32,602 nucleotides of DNA from assembly GCF_009601015.1 (NCBI RefSeq), contig NZ_WITJ01000017.1, forward strand, positions 1 to 32,602, read 5' to 3'. This document shows positions 32,213 to 32,602 of this stretch, piece after piece. The stretch's first letter is position 1. Every line of letters begins with the position of its first letter. A model generated the notes under the pieces. That model made no database searches, was not told the origin of the DNA, and saw only the letters and a list, made by a program, of their open reading frames with translations. The stretch comes from Lactococcus hircilactis. GTDB taxonomy: Bacteria > Bacillota > Bacilli > Lactobacillales > Streptococcaceae. Made by a program: the position numbers and the translations under genes.

Positions 32213-32253
32213 TTTTAGTTATATGATTTGTCAAATTAAGTTAGAATAAAATG

Positions 32254-32415
32254 GGTTCTGTTGCGAAGTTTGAAAATCAAACGAGCCCTCTCTGAACTCA
32301 GAATATCTTAGGCTGGTATTCCCATTAATACCTTGATTTCAGTAGACACCGAAAAGCCGAAGAGCGTTCCATTTCTTCGGTTCTTTTTATATATTCCTCG
32401 AATGGTCTCCATTGG
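32254..32415 (-). mobile_element. Remnant of an IS6-family element (left end, inverted copy)
   Basis: The terminal repeat GGTTCTGTTGCGAAGTTTGA starts at 32254. On the minus strand the C-terminus of the transposase is readable (METIRGIYKKNRRNGTLFGF and SVSTEIKVLMGIPA). Upstream of about 32415 the sequence is unrelated, so the 5' four-fifths of the IS is gone. It faces the remnant at 31062-31186; the two share about 125 bp with a few mismatches. Confidence 0.8.
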
Positions 32416-32465
32416 ACCACTATCAAATAATAAGACATAAAATGAGCTATATTTTTTCAATATTT

Positions 32466-32499
32466 GAGTGTTCAGAAAATGGTCATTTTCTGAACACTC
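32466..32499. repeat. 34-bp inverted repeat with 16-bp arms
   Basis: The arms GAGTGTTCAGAAAATG and CATTTTCTGAACACTC are separated by only GT. TTCTTTTG follows, which makes it a weak terminator candidate. The near-perfect symmetry also fits a site for a serine recombinase or a repressor. No gene is assigned in the last ~190 bases. Confidence 0.7.
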
Positions 32500-32602
32500 T
32501 TCTTTTGTTATAAAAACTCTCAAAATCATTTACATTTCTTGTTCATTAACCCGTAATTTATTCTATGTTCATTTATATATATATTTTTAAGTTATGATAC
32601 AA

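Overview
The window looks like DNA from a Gram-positive lactic acid bacterium of the former genus Lactobacillus (a Lactiplantibacillus- or Levilactobacillus-like host). This rests on IS1216, IS6- and IS30-family remnants, a staphylococcal/lactobacillal-type tra/trs conjugation cluster, a Rep_3 theta replicon with 22-bp iterons, strong AAGGAGG ribosome binding sites and low GC. Host DNA around fetA/fetB is visibly richer in GC than the inserted element.

Layout. (a) 1-2583: a MerR-type regulator with its operator and terminator, a complete IS1216 (1065-1873), a gene fragment cut by the IS, and a small ORF of unclear origin. (b) 2580-3191 and 29213-30008: a fetA-fetB (YbbL/YbbM-type ABC exporter) operon split 12 codons before the end of fetA. 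(c) 3192-29212: a 26,021-bp insertion in fetA, bounded by 43-bp perfect inverted repeats and flanked on both sides by the 5-bp duplication AGTTA. (d) 30043-32602: a patchwork of a small ORF, a truncated tyrosine recombinase, a GNAT acetyltransferase, two inward-facing IS6-family remnants, an IS30 fragment and a cupin gene.

The 26-kb insertion has two parts. The left part (3192-7814) is a complete Tn3-family unit: tnpA, tnpR, a MepB-family gene, a tiny HTH gene and a res/promoter region, all on the minus strand, ending in a normal right end. The rest (7815-29010) is nearly an entire conjugative plasmid: a MobQ-type oriT and MobA/MobL relaxase, a Tra/Trs type IV secretion operon, a DpnII-type GATC restriction-modification system (dpnM-dpnA-dpnB), a Rep_3 initiator with iterons, a TOPRIM protein, SSB, ParA/ParB with hexamer repeats and a second serine resolvase. 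It is closed at 29011-29212 by a second copy of only the last 202 bp of the transposon.

Interpretation: a Tn3-family transposon in a conjugative plasmid formed a cointegrate with the fet locus. The second transposon copy then lost its left part, apparently by recombination at the resolvase crossover site (the repeat begins inside the inverted-repeat core of res). The plasmid is thus locked in as cargo between functional IRL and IRR. Recombination between the two 202-bp repeats would release a 21,398-bp circle and leave a 4.6-kb transposon. The transposon sits exactly at the traK stop codon, and no VirB6-like gene (traL position) is visible, so self-transfer may be impaired.
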